From Tropicibacter sp. Alg240-R139 (GTDB taxonomy: Bacteria; Pseudomonadota; Alphaproteobacteria; Rhodobacterales; Rhodobacteraceae), in assembly GCF_900537075.1 (NCBI RefSeq), contig NZ_UNRA01000001.1, positions 744,001-808,000 of the forward strand: a DNA stretch of 64,000 nucleotides. Direction: 5' to 3'. Position 1 is the stretch's first letter; the number at the start of each line of letters is the position of its first letter. The notes beneath the pieces are model-generated. The model saw only the letters and a program-made list of their open reading frames with translations. It had not been told where the DNA came from and did no database searches. The translations under genes were made by a program, and so were the position numbers. Shown one piece after another: positions 1-8,647 of the stretch.

Positions 1-515
<515 letters not shown>

Positions 516-1505
516 TCACGTTGGGAGGCAGGCCGGATCCGAAAAAGAAATCTTGAAACACGCGCCTTCGTCCGTGGGAACCAGTGTGATTTCCGCGCCA
601 TGAGCCTGTACCAGATTGCGCACGATGGGCAGACCCATGCCAGTGCCACCGCTATCACGACGCGAGGTGAAAAAGGGTTCAAAGACATGCGCTTGATTGC
701 CTTGGGACACCCCTGGTCCATTGTCAAAGATCAGCAGGTACGAACCCGCGTACACGACCCCGACGCTCAGATCGGCTCGTGTGGCCCCATGTTGCGTCGC
801 ATTGTCCAGCAGATGGGTCACCACGATCTGTAAGCCCTGCGGGGCAAGTGGCAGAGCGATGTTGCCGCCAGAGACAGTCAGTTTGATACCAGAGTTCGTG
901 GATTGCAAAGATTCCGCGATGTCGTTCAAGGCGCATTTTCCGTGATAGGCTGGTTCGCGTGCAGCGGTGATGCGCTGAAGGGCTTTCAATTGGTCCTGCA
1001 TCTGCTGCGCTGCCCCTTGAATCTGTGCGATCAGTTGTCGGTCCTCGGCTTTCAAGTCGGGGCTGTCTTCTAAGAGTTCAGATGCCGCATGGATAGCGGA
1101 TACAGGCGTTTTCAGCTCATGCGTCACGTGATCCGCAAATGTGCGGATCGAAGCCTCTCGCCGTTGCAGGGTCTGCGCCATGTCCAGCACGCTTTGACCC
1201 AACCGGTGCAATTCCTGCGTACCATAGTGCTCAAGCGGTTTTGCGCCCTCAGAACGGCCGGTTCGAACCGCTTCCGCCCGACGGGACAGTTCTGTCACAG
1301 GGCGCAGCAGCAACCGCACCAGCAGAATGCCTAGTGCCAAAGTGGCCAAGCCGATCGCGGTTGCCAACAAAGCTGCTGCGGGGCGAAAACCGATTTCAGG
1401 TCCAAGATATCGTAAGGCCACGAGCCCGACCAATGACAAACCCAAGGTGCCCGCCAATGCACCACCAAGCACAAACCAGAGAGAGGGGCGCCATTTGCCG
1501 CTCAT
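516..1505 (-). CDS. Two-component sensor histidine kinase
   Basis: Membrane-bound sensor kinase that should phosphorylate the response regulator encoded just upstream. From the ATG at 1505 it has 329 residues: two transmembrane segments (about 10-32 and 43-67) with a very short periplasmic loop, a HAMP-like linker, a HisKA domain with H-box HELKTP (phospho-acceptor His about 129), and an ATPase domain with N-box LLDNATQHG (Asn about 235), DNGPGV (261-266), FEPFFT and GGTGMGLPI (286-294). The chosen start overlaps the regulator stop as ATGA (1502-1505); a GTG nine bases upstream is also possible. With hardly any periplasmic domain, it may sense the membrane or a partner such as the DUF4173 protein. 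Confidence 0.92.
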   Translation of the reverse strand: MSGKWRPSLWFVLGGALAGTLGLSLVGLVALRYLGPEIGFRPAAALLATAIGLATLALGILLVRLLLRPVTELSRRAEAVRTGRSEGAKPLEHYGTQELHRLGQSVLDMAQTLQRREASIRTFADHVTHELKTPVSAIHAASELLEDSPDLKAEDRQLIAQIQGAAQQMQDQLKALQRITAAREPAYHGKCALNDIAESLQSTNSGIKLTVSGGNIALPLAPQGLQIVVTHLLDNATQHGATRADLSVGVVYAGSYLLIFDNGPGVSQGNQAHVFEPFFTSRRDSGGTGMGLPIVRNLVQAHGAEITLVPTDEGACFKISFSDPACLPT

Positions 1506-2179
1506 GTCAGCCACGGTTTTAGACGCAGGCCGACGCCGTGTATGGTTTCAACGCTCTCGCTCCAACCTGCCTCGGAAAGCTTGCGGCGCAGGTTTCTCAG
1601 GTGACTGTCGAGCGTGCGGTCAGATACAGGGCTGCCAATGCCATAGATGGCATCCGTCAGTTGCGACCGGGTAATGACATGATCCGGGCGTTGGAGCAGC
1701 GTTAGCAAAATTTGCGACTCCGTCCGTGTCAGCGCGACAGGCGTTCCGTTCACTGCGCAATGGTGGCGGTCAGGGTCCAGTGTCAGGTCCCCGTGATGGT
1801 GAATGGTGGGTGCTGTCGCGCGCTGGCTGCGTTTCAGGATCGTCTTAATCCGCGCCACCAACTCGCGCGGGCTGAAGGGTTTGGTGACATAGTCGTCGGC
1901 GCCCAGTTCCAGTCCGAGAATGCGGTCGATCTCGTCATCTCGGGCTGTCAGGAACAGGATCGGTACATCCGAGGTTTGGCGCAGACGGCGGCACACTTCG
2001 AGCCCGTCCAGTTCGGGCAGTCCCACGTCCAGAACGATCAGGTCAGGGTTGTCCCGCGTGGCTGATATCAGTGCCTGCTGCCCGTTCGAGGCGGTCACGA
2101 CCTGAAACCCGGCGCGGTTCAGTGTCAGGGTCAGCAGTTCACGCAGACGCGGGTCATCGTCAACGACGAGGATATTCAT
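1502..2179 (-). CDS. OmpR/PhoB-type response regulator
   Basis: DNA-binding response regulator of 225 residues, partner of the adjoining kinase. The receiver domain (1-115) has the acidic pocket DDD at 7-9, phospho-acceptor Asp51 in VLDVGLP, Thr78 and Lys100 in VTKPF. A winged-helix output domain (about 130-222) has TRTESQILLTLLQRP and SDRTLDSHLRNLRRKL. I chose the ATG at 2179 because MNILVVDDD is the normal receiver N-terminus; the frame is open further upstream, but only inside the preceding gene. The start overlaps the DUF4173 stop by 20 bases. The receiver resembles CreB (LGLELGADDYVTKPFSPRE), but target genes cannot be read from the sequence. Confidence 0.94.
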   Translation of the reverse strand: MNILVVDDDPRLRELLTLTLNRAGFQVVTASNGQQALISATRDNPDLIVLDVGLPELDGLEVCRRLRQTSDVPILFLTARDDEIDRILGLELGADDYVTKPFSPRELVARIKTILKRSQRATAPTIHHHGDLTLDPDRHHCAVNGTPVALTRTESQILLTLLQRPDHVITRSQLTDAIYGIGSPVSDRTLDSHLRNLRRKLSEAGWSESVETIHGVGLRLKPWLT

Positions 2180-3656
2180 GGCCGACCTCAGCTTGATCCA
2201 TTGACGCGAGAATATCCAGCACGCGCCAGCTTCGAAAGCCCCAATCCCGCCAACCATCGATCCGGGGGGCGATGATGTGGCAATCGGGAATGTCTTGCAA
2301 AGCGGCCGCAGCCATGGGGCCGAATTGGCAGGCATAGTAAGTGTCAACGTTGTCTGAGCGCGACAGGTTTGAGCGCACGATCAGGTCAGCGAAATTCACG
2401 AAGGCGCAGGCGTAGAGCACGCCCAAGCCCAGGGCCGTGCACCGCGCCATTAGCCAGAGGTTGGATTTGGTGCGCGAGATTTGCCAGGCCACGAGTATGA
2501 GCCCGATGGCAACAACGCCCATCCAGATTGCTGCATGAACCCTCAGAAAGGTCAGGCCGTAGGCAGAGGTGTATAGCTCGAGACGCAGGAGTGATGACAA
2601 CACTAGCGCCACGTTCTGGGCCAGCCACAGAATCAGCAACGGCTTCAGCCAGCTTTTGATGGCGAGATGAGGACGGGCCGCCAAGGCAAAGGCACCGGCC
2701 AGCAAGGCCGTGATGAGCAATGGATAGGCTCCGCGGTGGGCATAGGTGGCATAGCTCATCCCTTCGGGCAGGCTGGCACCGCCCCAGAGGTAGAGAGCAT
2801 CCAGAATGGTTTGCAGACCAAGCAGCAAGTTGAAGGTGATCAACGCATTGCCGGTGCTGGTCCTGTTCACACCCCAGGTCTGCGCGTGAAAGAGGCCGGA
2901 TAACGGGCCGGGTTTGCGGGGGTAGGTCTGGCGCTGCGGCAATGGGGGGACGAGAAGCGGCCAGATCAAGATCGCCATGCCGATCCAGAAGAGAAAGCGG
3001 TGGAGGGCGTCCTGTGGGTTGAAAGTGCCCAGCCGAATTGCGTTTGTCCAATGCAAAAATACCGGGTTAGCCTCGATCAGCAGCGCGCTTAGAATCAGAA
3101 TCCCACCCAGAGGAAATCCCCAAGCGCGCAGCGTTGCGCTGATCCCAAAGGTCGCGTCCGATTGCGGGCGCAGGGCGACGGCCCGATGCCGTCTACTCCA
3201 AAGGTCGCGCGCGCCCCGCAGCGGCACCGAGCGCAGGATGAGGCCGCCGGTGCGGGCGACCTGGGCTAGCGTTGCCCTGTCCCCCAGGGCGATCCAGGCG
3301 AGGCTGCCCAAAAGGCCCAAGGCGAGAAAGAAGACAGACAGCGCCTGTAGGTGTTCGATTACCGGAAGGCTACCGACTGCCAGAAGCGAAGCAGGGCCAG
3401 ACCAGTGCACTTTTGGTGCACGCAATACCCAGGCCGCAGCCAGGACAACAACTGCGAAGATCACCAGCGACAGACCTTTGCGGTGGTCGAAGAACAGAAG
3501 ATCCGCGAATGCAATCAGCCCAAACAATGCTGACAACCAATACGCGCGTCTGTTGCCGTACCGGAGCGATGGTGTTTGTCTAGGAGTGTCTTCCAGCCAC
3601 CAGCTGTCTTGTGCGATCGAGGCGGGAAGCCCGCGAACCTCAAATACCTGTGTCAT
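2160..3656 (-). CDS. DUF4173/DUF4153-family integral membrane protein
   Basis: Polytopic inner-membrane protein of 498 residues and unknown function. Roughly ten hydrophobic segments can be counted. The family signature is clear around residues 265-325: NALITFNLLLGLQTILDALY, LWGG, LPEGMSYATYAHRGAYPL, then a series of transmembrane helices and a soluble C-terminal tail. It is first in an operon with the two-component pair and its 3' end overlaps the regulator start by 20 bases, so it may help the kinase detect an envelope signal; that is inference. An AGGGAC ribosome-binding-like stretch directly precedes the ATG. Confidence 0.85.
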   Translation of the reverse strand: MTQVFEVRGLPASIAQDSWWLEDTPRQTPSLRYGNRRAYWLSALFGLIAFADLLFFDHRKGLSLVIFAVVVLAAAWVLRAPKVHWSGPASLLAVGSLPVIEHLQALSVFFLALGLLGSLAWIALGDRATLAQVARTGGLILRSVPLRGARDLWSRRHRAVALRPQSDATFGISATLRAWGFPLGGILILSALLIEANPVFLHWTNAIRLGTFNPQDALHRFLFWIGMAILIWPLLVPPLPQRQTYPRKPGPLSGLFHAQTWGVNRTSTGNALITFNLLLGLQTILDALYLWGGASLPEGMSYATYAHRGAYPLLITALLAGAFALAARPHLAIKSWLKPLLILWLAQNVALVLSSLLRLELYTSAYGLTFLRVHAAIWMGVVAIGLILVAWQISRTKSNLWLMARCTALGLGVLYACAFVNFADLIVRSNLSRSDNVDTYYACQFGPMAAAALQDIPDCHIIAPRIDGWRDWGFRSWRVLDILASMDQAEVGHEYPRR

Positions 3657-3744
3657 GTCCCTTGGCCCTTGTTGTTGGCTTTGGGGCAGTCATGACAGGC
3701 GCAGTTGCAGCTCCTGCGCAGCAGATGTGCAGATTTCGCGCAGA

Positions 3745-4494
3745 TCAGAGGGTGCGGGTGAACAACTGCCCGAACTCAGGGCGCGGGTCAGACACACCGC
3801 CCAGGCGCAACATATGCCAAGCCAATGCTTGATTGCTCGAAACCACAGGGACACCGGCCCGCGCCTCGGCCTGCGGAATGACGTCGAGACATCGCAAGTT
3901 TGTGCACGATATCACCACCGCGTCGCAATCCGCGTCGTGCGTCACCGCGTCAACGGCGCTCAGGATTGCGCTGGGCGTGATCCGGGCCACAACACGGTCG
4001 TCGCATTCTTCGAACGAGCCGAAGCTGGAGATGGTGTTTCCAGCTTCTTCCAGCTTTGTTCGCATTTGCGCCGACACTTCGGGCAGATAGGGCGTGACGA
4101 AACCCAACCGCGATGCACCTAGCGCTTTGCAACCCGCGATGATGGCGCTAAGCGGGTCAGTGACCTGTGCCTCGGGGCGGGCAGACTGGATGGCGTCGCG
4201 TACGCCGTCAGGGCCGATCACGGTCGAGGCCGAAGTGCAGCCGTATCCGATCACGTCGAACTGTAGCGACGAAGGGAACAGGCTGGCCGAAGCGGGCAGG
4301 TCGGCAGCCATCTGTTTCAGGGTTTCGGGGCGGATATCAGGCACCATTGGGATGCGACTGTGATAAAGCGCCACTCCGGGTTCTTGCGTCATCCGCGCGA
4401 ATTCCTGCTCCAGCGTTTCGTCGGTTTCCAGCACCACAACGCCCAGGTTGGCCCTTGTTCCGATCCCGGCATCAGTTTCGAATGGTAGCTTCAA
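3745..4494 (-). CDS. Asp/Glu racemase / maleate isomerase superfamily protein (EutA-like)
   Basis: Cytoplasmic enzyme of 249 residues in the Asp/Glu/hydantoin racemase superfamily, closest by eye to the EutA/maleate cis-trans isomerase/arylmalonate decarboxylase branch. Two catalytic-type cysteines are visible: Cys86 in GYGCTSAS and Cys197 in VVISCTNLR. The start is a TTG preceded by AGGAGG with 5-base spacing, a strong site that fixes it; it overlaps the M24 gene by 23 bases. It is last in the operon M20 - DpaL - M24 - this gene. EutA proteins occur in ectoine-use clusters, but here EutB/EutC are absent and a diaminopropionate lyase is present, so the substrate may differ. Confidence 0.82.
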   Translation of the reverse strand: MKLPFETDAGIGTRANLGVVVLETDETLEQEFARMTQEPGVALYHSRIPMVPDIRPETLKQMAADLPASASLFPSSLQFDVIGYGCTSASTVIGPDGVRDAIQSARPEAQVTDPLSAIIAGCKALGASRLGFVTPYLPEVSAQMRTKLEEAGNTISSFGSFEECDDRVVARITPSAILSAVDAVTHDADCDAVVISCTNLRCLDVIPQAEARAGVPVVSSNQALAWHMLRLGGVSDPRPEFGQLFTRTL

Positions 4495-5671
4495 TTTGTC
4501 CTCCTTGGATGACCGGCAACTCGGGCGCAGCCCTGCGGCTTAGCAAGCGGGGTGCACCGTCCACGATCACCAGGTTTTCCTCATGCACCATGGTACGGCC
4601 ATCGCCGTAGCAGAGCGACGGTTCCAACGTAATCACCATATTCTCTTGCAGGACGGTTTCGTCAAACGCTGCGTGCGAGGGCCATTCGGTCAACTGCATC
4701 CCCAGCCCATGCCCCAGACGGCCAACATTGGCGTCTTGGTCGTCCAATTCTGCGATTACCCTGCGCATGGCGATGAACAGATCGCGGCATGTGTTGCCGG
4801 GGCGGGCCGCGTCCAGGCCGGCCTCGGTCGCGCGCCATAGCACGTCGTATGCCTGACGGGACGCATCGTCGGCGCGGGTGATGGCAAAGTTGCGGTCGAA
4901 GTCGCAGAAATAGCCGTCAAAGGTCGCGCCGGTGTCCAGCATCAGGATGTCGCCGACCTGCAATGGGCGGCGAGAGGGCGGCGAGATCACGTCTTGATAC
5001 CCACCCTGATCTGCCCCACCCACCAGATAAGGTACGTCATCAGCCCCGAGCGAAAGCGCACTACGGCGGAAGGCGCGAAAGACGCCCTCAAGCGGAGCGC
5101 CTTCGTGGGCAAAGTTCGGGACGGTGTCAAATGTGTTCGAGCCGATGGTGCAGATGTGGGCGAGCTTGGCGATTTCGGCTTCTGATTTGACCATCCGGAG
5201 CTGCCGAATCAGTTTAGTCGCGTCTTTCACGCCGATGTTGGGTAAGCCATCCATCAGGCGCTCGTAGTCGCCAAGGGGCATGCGCAGGCCCGTTTCGTGG
5301 CCTTTCAGGATGCCCAATGTGTGTCCGGCAGCATTCAACGGCCCGAGCAGATCGAGCAGCAGCGAAATACCGTCATCGCCTGGATTGGGCGCATCCCAAG
5401 TGCGGATGTCGCGGACCCAGGTACGACCCATCAGATCAGCCCCGATGCCGGGGATCACTGCGACGGGTTCGCCCGCGCTGGGCAGGTACAGGAACCAGGG
5501 CCGCGTCGGACTCTGCCAGAACAGGGTGTGAAAACCGCTGAAATAGCGCACTTCGGGCTCGCTGAGTAGCAGGATGCCGTCAAAACCCTGCTGGACCATC
5601 AAGCCCTGCGCTTTGTTCAGGCGTGCTTCAAATTCAGAGCGTTCGAACCCGCGTGCAGGGGCTTCATGCAT
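4472..5671 (-). CDS. M24-family aminopeptidase P-like hydrolase (DoeA/EutD-like)
   Basis: Pita-bread-fold metallohydrolase of 399 residues. The N-terminal creatinase-like domain (about 10-150) is followed by an M24 domain with all metal ligands: Asp246 in LDTG, Asp257 in CDFDR, His321 in GHGLGM, Glu350 in TLEPS and a Glu at 364/365 in VHEEN. The same subfamily includes ectoine hydrolase DoeA/EutD and Xaa-Pro peptidases. The ATG at 5671 is preferred because it overlaps the DpaL stop by 8 bases and starts just before the conserved domain. With its neighbours it suggests opening or trimming of a cyclic or acylated diamino acid, which is inference. Confidence 0.85.
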   Translation of the reverse strand: MHEAPARGFERSEFEARLNKAQGLMVQQGFDGILLLSEPEVRYFSGFHTLFWQSPTRPWFLYLPSAGEPVAVIPGIGADLMGRTWVRDIRTWDAPNPGDDGISLLLDLLGPLNAAGHTLGILKGHETGLRMPLGDYERLMDGLPNIGVKDATKLIRQLRMVKSEAEIAKLAHICTIGSNTFDTVPNFAHEGAPLEGVFRAFRRSALSLGADDVPYLVGGADQGGYQDVISPPSRRPLQVGDILMLDTGATFDGYFCDFDRNFAITRADDASRQAYDVLWRATEAGLDAARPGNTCRDLFIAMRRVIAELDDQDANVGRLGHGLGMQLTEWPSHAAFDETVLQENMVITLEPSLCYGDGRTMVHEENLVIVDGAPRLLSRRAAPELPVIQGGQIEATIRN

Positions 5672-6851
5672 CGTGACCCTCCATGATGCGGGCATAGATC
5701 TCGGGGTCGGTGACCCCTTCGGAGCCGATGAGCAGAATGCGAGACGCATCGTTCAACCCCAAATCGGCCTTGAGGTCAGCAGTCTGACACGCCGCGATCA
5801 CGGCAGCCAGACCGGCGACGGCGCTTTCGCCCGCCTCGATGGGGGTTTCGCCGTTCTGCGGGCAAGCCAGCATTCGGACTGTGGGTGCGACGATGCTGTC
5901 AGGGATGGTCAGGTAATCGCTGGCCTCCTGGCTCAGGATCTCCCACGCCATCGGAGAGGGTTCACCGCAGCTGAGGCCAGCCATGATGGTCTCCTCTTGG
6001 ATGGCGAAATTTGTGGCGGCCCCTGCTTTGGCGCTTTCAAAGAGGCAGGCCGCCAGTTCGGGTTCCACCACAACCACGCGCGGGCTGTGCTCGCCCCAAT
6101 ACTGGCGCAGGCCTGCCGCGACAGAGGCTGCCAACCCGCCAACCCCACCTTGCAGGAAGACGTGGGTTGGGGCCTGATCCATTGCTTCGCAGGCCTCGCG
6201 CGTCATCACACCGTAACCTGCCATCACATCACGGGGCGGCTCGGAGTAGCCGGGCCACGAGGTGTCGGACACCACGTACCAGCCGTTCTGCTCGGCCTCT
6301 TGGCGCGCTAAGGCGACCGAGGCGTCGTAGTCGCCGGTGATGCGGATGATCTCGGCCCCCAGCTCGCGCATCGCCACAGCCCGGCCTTCGCTGACCTCGG
6401 CGTGGATATAGATGCGGCACGGTGCGCCAAGGCGTTGGCAACCCCAGGCCAGCGAGCGCCCGTGGTTTCCGTCGGTGGCCGACACAAGTGTTATCTTGGT
6501 GCACTCATCCCGGTATTTGCCAGCGCTGATGTCGGCCAGTGTTACGTCGGTACCCAATTGTTCAGACAGCACCCGCTGCAGGACACGCATCGCGGCATAA
6601 GACCCCCCAAGCGCCTTGAAGCTGCCAAGGCCAAATCGCGGGCCTTCATGTTTGTAAAGGATCGCGCCCAGGCCTAGTTCCGTTGCCAGGCCATCCAACG
6701 ATGCGAGCGGTGTTTCAGTATATCCGGGCCAGCTGGTGATCTCTGCCACAGCGCAAGAAAAATCCTCGGAGGACAACACGCGGGTGGCCGCATCGCCGAC
6801 TTCGGGCATGCGATGGACGTGGTGCAGTGTGGCGGTCTGATAAGGGGTCAT
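5664..6851 (-). CDS. dpaL: 2,3-diaminopropionate ammonia-lyase
   Basis: PLP enzyme of fold type II, 395 residues, converting 2,3-diaminopropionate to pyruvate and two ammonia. Family marks: YTETPLASLDGLATELG (44-60), RFGLGSFKALGGSYA with PLP-binding Lys79, TDGNHG (127-132), and the phosphate-binding glycine loop GGVGGL (235-240). The length fits the DpaL/YgeX family. It starts 5 bases after the M20 stop and overlaps the M24 gene, so it is firmly in the operon. Some ectoine clusters carry the related threonine-dehydratase-like EutB at this place; the RFGLxSFKALGG signature argues for DpaL instead. Confidence 0.88.
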   Translation of the reverse strand: MTPYQTATLHHVHRMPEVGDAATRVLSSEDFSCAVAEITSWPGYTETPLASLDGLATELGLGAILYKHEGPRFGLGSFKALGGSYAAMRVLQRVLSEQLGTDVTLADISAGKYRDECTKITLVSATDGNHGRSLAWGCQRLGAPCRIYIHAEVSEGRAVAMRELGAEIIRITGDYDASVALARQEAEQNGWYVVSDTSWPGYSEPPRDVMAGYGVMTREACEAMDQAPTHVFLQGGVGGLAASVAAGLRQYWGEHSPRVVVVEPELAACLFESAKAGAATNFAIQEETIMAGLSCGEPSPMAWEILSQEASDYLTIPDSIVAPTVRMLACPQNGETPIEAGESAVAGLAAVIAACQTADLKADLGLNDASRILLIGSEGVTDPEIYARIMEGHDA

Positions 6852-6856
6852 CTGGG

Positions 6857-8002
6857 TCAGTCCTGTCGTTGTGGCAGCCGGTCACGAACCAGCTGCGCCC
6901 ATAGGTTTGCGCCAATCGGCAGCAGGGCGTCGTTGAAATCATAATCCGCCGAATGCAGCGGTTGGCCGTTGCGCCTCTCGGTCCCGTTGCCCAAGAGCAG
7001 GAAACATCCGGGAACGGCAGCGGCGAAATGGGCGAAATCCTCGGAAAAGCTCATCGGGGTGCGGTCGGGTATGGTGTCGAGGCCCTGCGCAAGGGCGGCC
7101 TGAACAACCGCGCGCGTCGGACCAGGTGCGTTGATGGTTTCGACAAATTCGGTGTTAAACGAGACGTCAATTTGCACGTCATGTGCAGTAGCCAAGCCTG
7201 CTGCAATCCGACGCATGTGCCGTTCGACTTCGGCCCGATCTTGCGGCGAACGCGCCCGTGCGTCGCCTTTGAGCGTGGCATGTCCGGGTAGAACATTACG
7301 TTGCCCGTCGGTCAGAAATTCGGTCACGGACACCACAGCACCCGCGCCGGGCGCCAACTTGCGCGACACGATGGTCTGCAGCGCCTGCACCAGTTCCGCG
7401 CCCACGGTGATGGCGTCCACCCCGACCTGTGGCATCGAGGCATGGCCGCCCTGACCGGTGATGGTCAGTTCAAACAGGCTCTCGGACGAACAGATCAACC
7501 CGGATCGGGTCGAGACCTGCCCGACCGGTGCGCCGGGCAGGTTGTGGATGGCATAGACCTCTTCAACGGGGAACTGCTCTAACACACCCTCGTTGATCAT
7601 CGCTTGTGCGCCAAGCCCATGCTCTTCGTTGGGTTGGAAAATGAAGACGGCGGAACCATCAAAGTCAGGGTCAGCCGCCAGAGTCTCAGCTGCACCCAAC
7701 AGCATCGTCATATGCCCGTCATGGCCGCAGGCGTGCATGACGCCGGGGGTCTGCGAGGCGTAGTCCAACCCTTCAACTTCCGTGATCGGCAGCGCATCCA
7801 TATCGGCCCGTAGCCCAATGGCGCGATTGCCGGAGCCCGCGCGCAGAATGCCGATGACGCCCACACCCTCATGAACCTCTAGCCCAAGCGCGCGCAGGTG
7901 ATCGGCGACGCGGGCCTTGGTGCGCTCCTCTTGAAAGCCAAGCTCGGGCGCGCGGTGAAAGTCGTGCCGCAAAGCGGTCAAGGCGTCGTGGGAGGGTGGC
8001 AT
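6857..8002 (-). CDS. M20D-family amidohydrolase (aminoacylase/hippurate hydrolase type)
   Basis: Metal-dependent amidohydrolase of 381 residues, likely to remove an acyl group from an amino acid. Motifs: LRADMDALPI (64-73), HACGHDGHM (90-98, metal-binding Cys92, His94), QPNEEHGLGA with Glu126/Glu127, the dimerisation-domain stretch GQGGHASMP, and the C-terminal SEDFAHFAAAVPG with a late metal-binding His. First gene of the catabolic operon, behind the intergenic region shared with the Lrp regulator; GGAG lies 8 bases before the ATG. Next to DpaL, an N-acyl diaminopropionate is an attractive but untested substrate. Confidence 0.88.
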   Translation of the reverse strand: MPPSHDALTALRHDFHRAPELGFQEERTKARVADHLRALGLEVHEGVGVIGILRAGSGNRAIGLRADMDALPITEVEGLDYASQTPGVMHACGHDGHMTMLLGAAETLAADPDFDGSAVFIFQPNEEHGLGAQAMINEGVLEQFPVEEVYAIHNLPGAPVGQVSTRSGLICSSESLFELTITGQGGHASMPQVGVDAITVGAELVQALQTIVSRKLAPGAGAVVSVTEFLTDGQRNVLPGHATLKGDARARSPQDRAEVERHMRRIAAGLATAHDVQIDVSFNTEFVETINAPGPTRAVVQAALAQGLDTIPDRTPMSFSEDFAHFAAAVPGCFLLLGNGTERRNGQPLHSADYDFNDALLPIGANLWAQLVRDRLPQRQD

Positions 8003-8098
8003 TGTTGTATCTCCGCGTAGGTGCAGCGAGTATCCGTCGGATTTCGGTTTTTTGAGCGTCAGAGTTTGGGAGGTTCGTGACGAAAAAAGTTGCCATTA

Positions 8099-8124
8099 AT
8101 CAAAATTGATACGAAATTCGTACC
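8099..8124. promoter_or_regulatory. Paired inverted repeats between Lrp gene and catabolic operon
   Basis: Two dyads lie against the Lrp start codon: ATCAA-AA-TTGAT (8099-8110) and TACGAA-A-TTCGTA (8110-8122), sharing one base. The Lrp ATG is at 8125 with no Shine-Dalgarno sequence before it, so the mRNA may be leaderless or nearly so. Lrp/AsnC proteins often control themselves and a divergent operon from such sites, so this is a likely operator for both. The site is read from symmetry only. Confidence 0.5.
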
Positions 8125-8574
8125 ATGGATGAAAAAGATAAACAGATCTTGCAGCTGGTGCAGACTAATGCCCGTATGACCGCCGAGGCGATCAGCCAGG
8201 ACGTGGGGCTATCCCCGGCAGCAGTGCAGAAGCGGTTGAAAAAGTTGCGCGAAACCGGCGTGATCGAGCGTGAGATCGCGGTTGTGTCCCCGGCCAAGGC
8301 AGGCCGCGAACTGACCATCATCGTCGAGGTCATTCTGGAACGCGAGAACCTGGCGCAACTCGACTCCTTCAAGCGGCGCATCCGGGCGGCGGAGTGCGTG
8401 CAGCAGTGTTATTACACCACAGGCGAGGCGGATTTTGTGCTGATCTTGACCGTGGCGGACATCAAGGAATACGAACGTTTCACCCAGGAGCATTTCTTTG
8501 AACAATCCAACATCAGCCGGTTCAAGACCTCGATTGTGATGGACCGGGTGAAGGTGTCGTTGGACGTGGTTTGA
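8125..8574 (+). CDS. Lrp/AsnC-family transcriptional regulator
   Basis: Regulator of 149 residues: N-terminal winged helix-turn-helix (1-60; MDEKDKQILQLVQTNARMT, ISQDVGLSPAAVQKRLKKL) and C-terminal RAM ligand-binding domain (about 70-145; TTGEADFVLILTVADIKEYERF). It is divergent from the amidohydrolase/DpaL operon, the usual arrangement for a local amino-acid-responsive regulator, and should control it from the dyads at 8099-8122. The ATG at 8125 is the first in frame and matches the family N-terminus although no ribosome-binding site precedes it. Confidence 0.9.
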   Translation: MDEKDKQILQLVQTNARMTAEAISQDVGLSPAAVQKRLKKLRETGVIEREIAVVSPAKAGRELTIIVEVILERENLAQLDSFKRRIRAAECVQQCYYTTGEADFVLILTVADIKEYERFTQEHFFEQSNISRFKTSIVMDRVKVSLDVV

Positions 8575-8593
8575 GTGGGGAAAGGAGCCGCTG

Positions 8594-8640
8594 CCTCCAT
8601 CGCTGCGCTCCGCTCCCGGAGTATTTTTGAAAGGGTGAAG
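8594..8640. repeat. Roseobacter-type GC/TATTTT intergenic element, copy 1
   Basis: Between the convergent Lrp and agmatinase genes lies a CGCTGCGCTCCGCTCCCGG stretch followed by AGTATTTTTGAAAG. The CCCGG-TATTTT core recurs at 10710-10724. Elements like this at gene ends are, from memory, frequent in Rhodobacteraceae and probably act as transcription terminators. Confidence 0.4.
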
Positions 8641-8647
8641 AGGGGGG

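Noticed and set aside
2977-4122. Plus-strand frame of 381 residues across DUF4173 and EutA-like genes
   Set aside because: Arg/Ser-rich shadow crossing two supported genes on the opposite strand.
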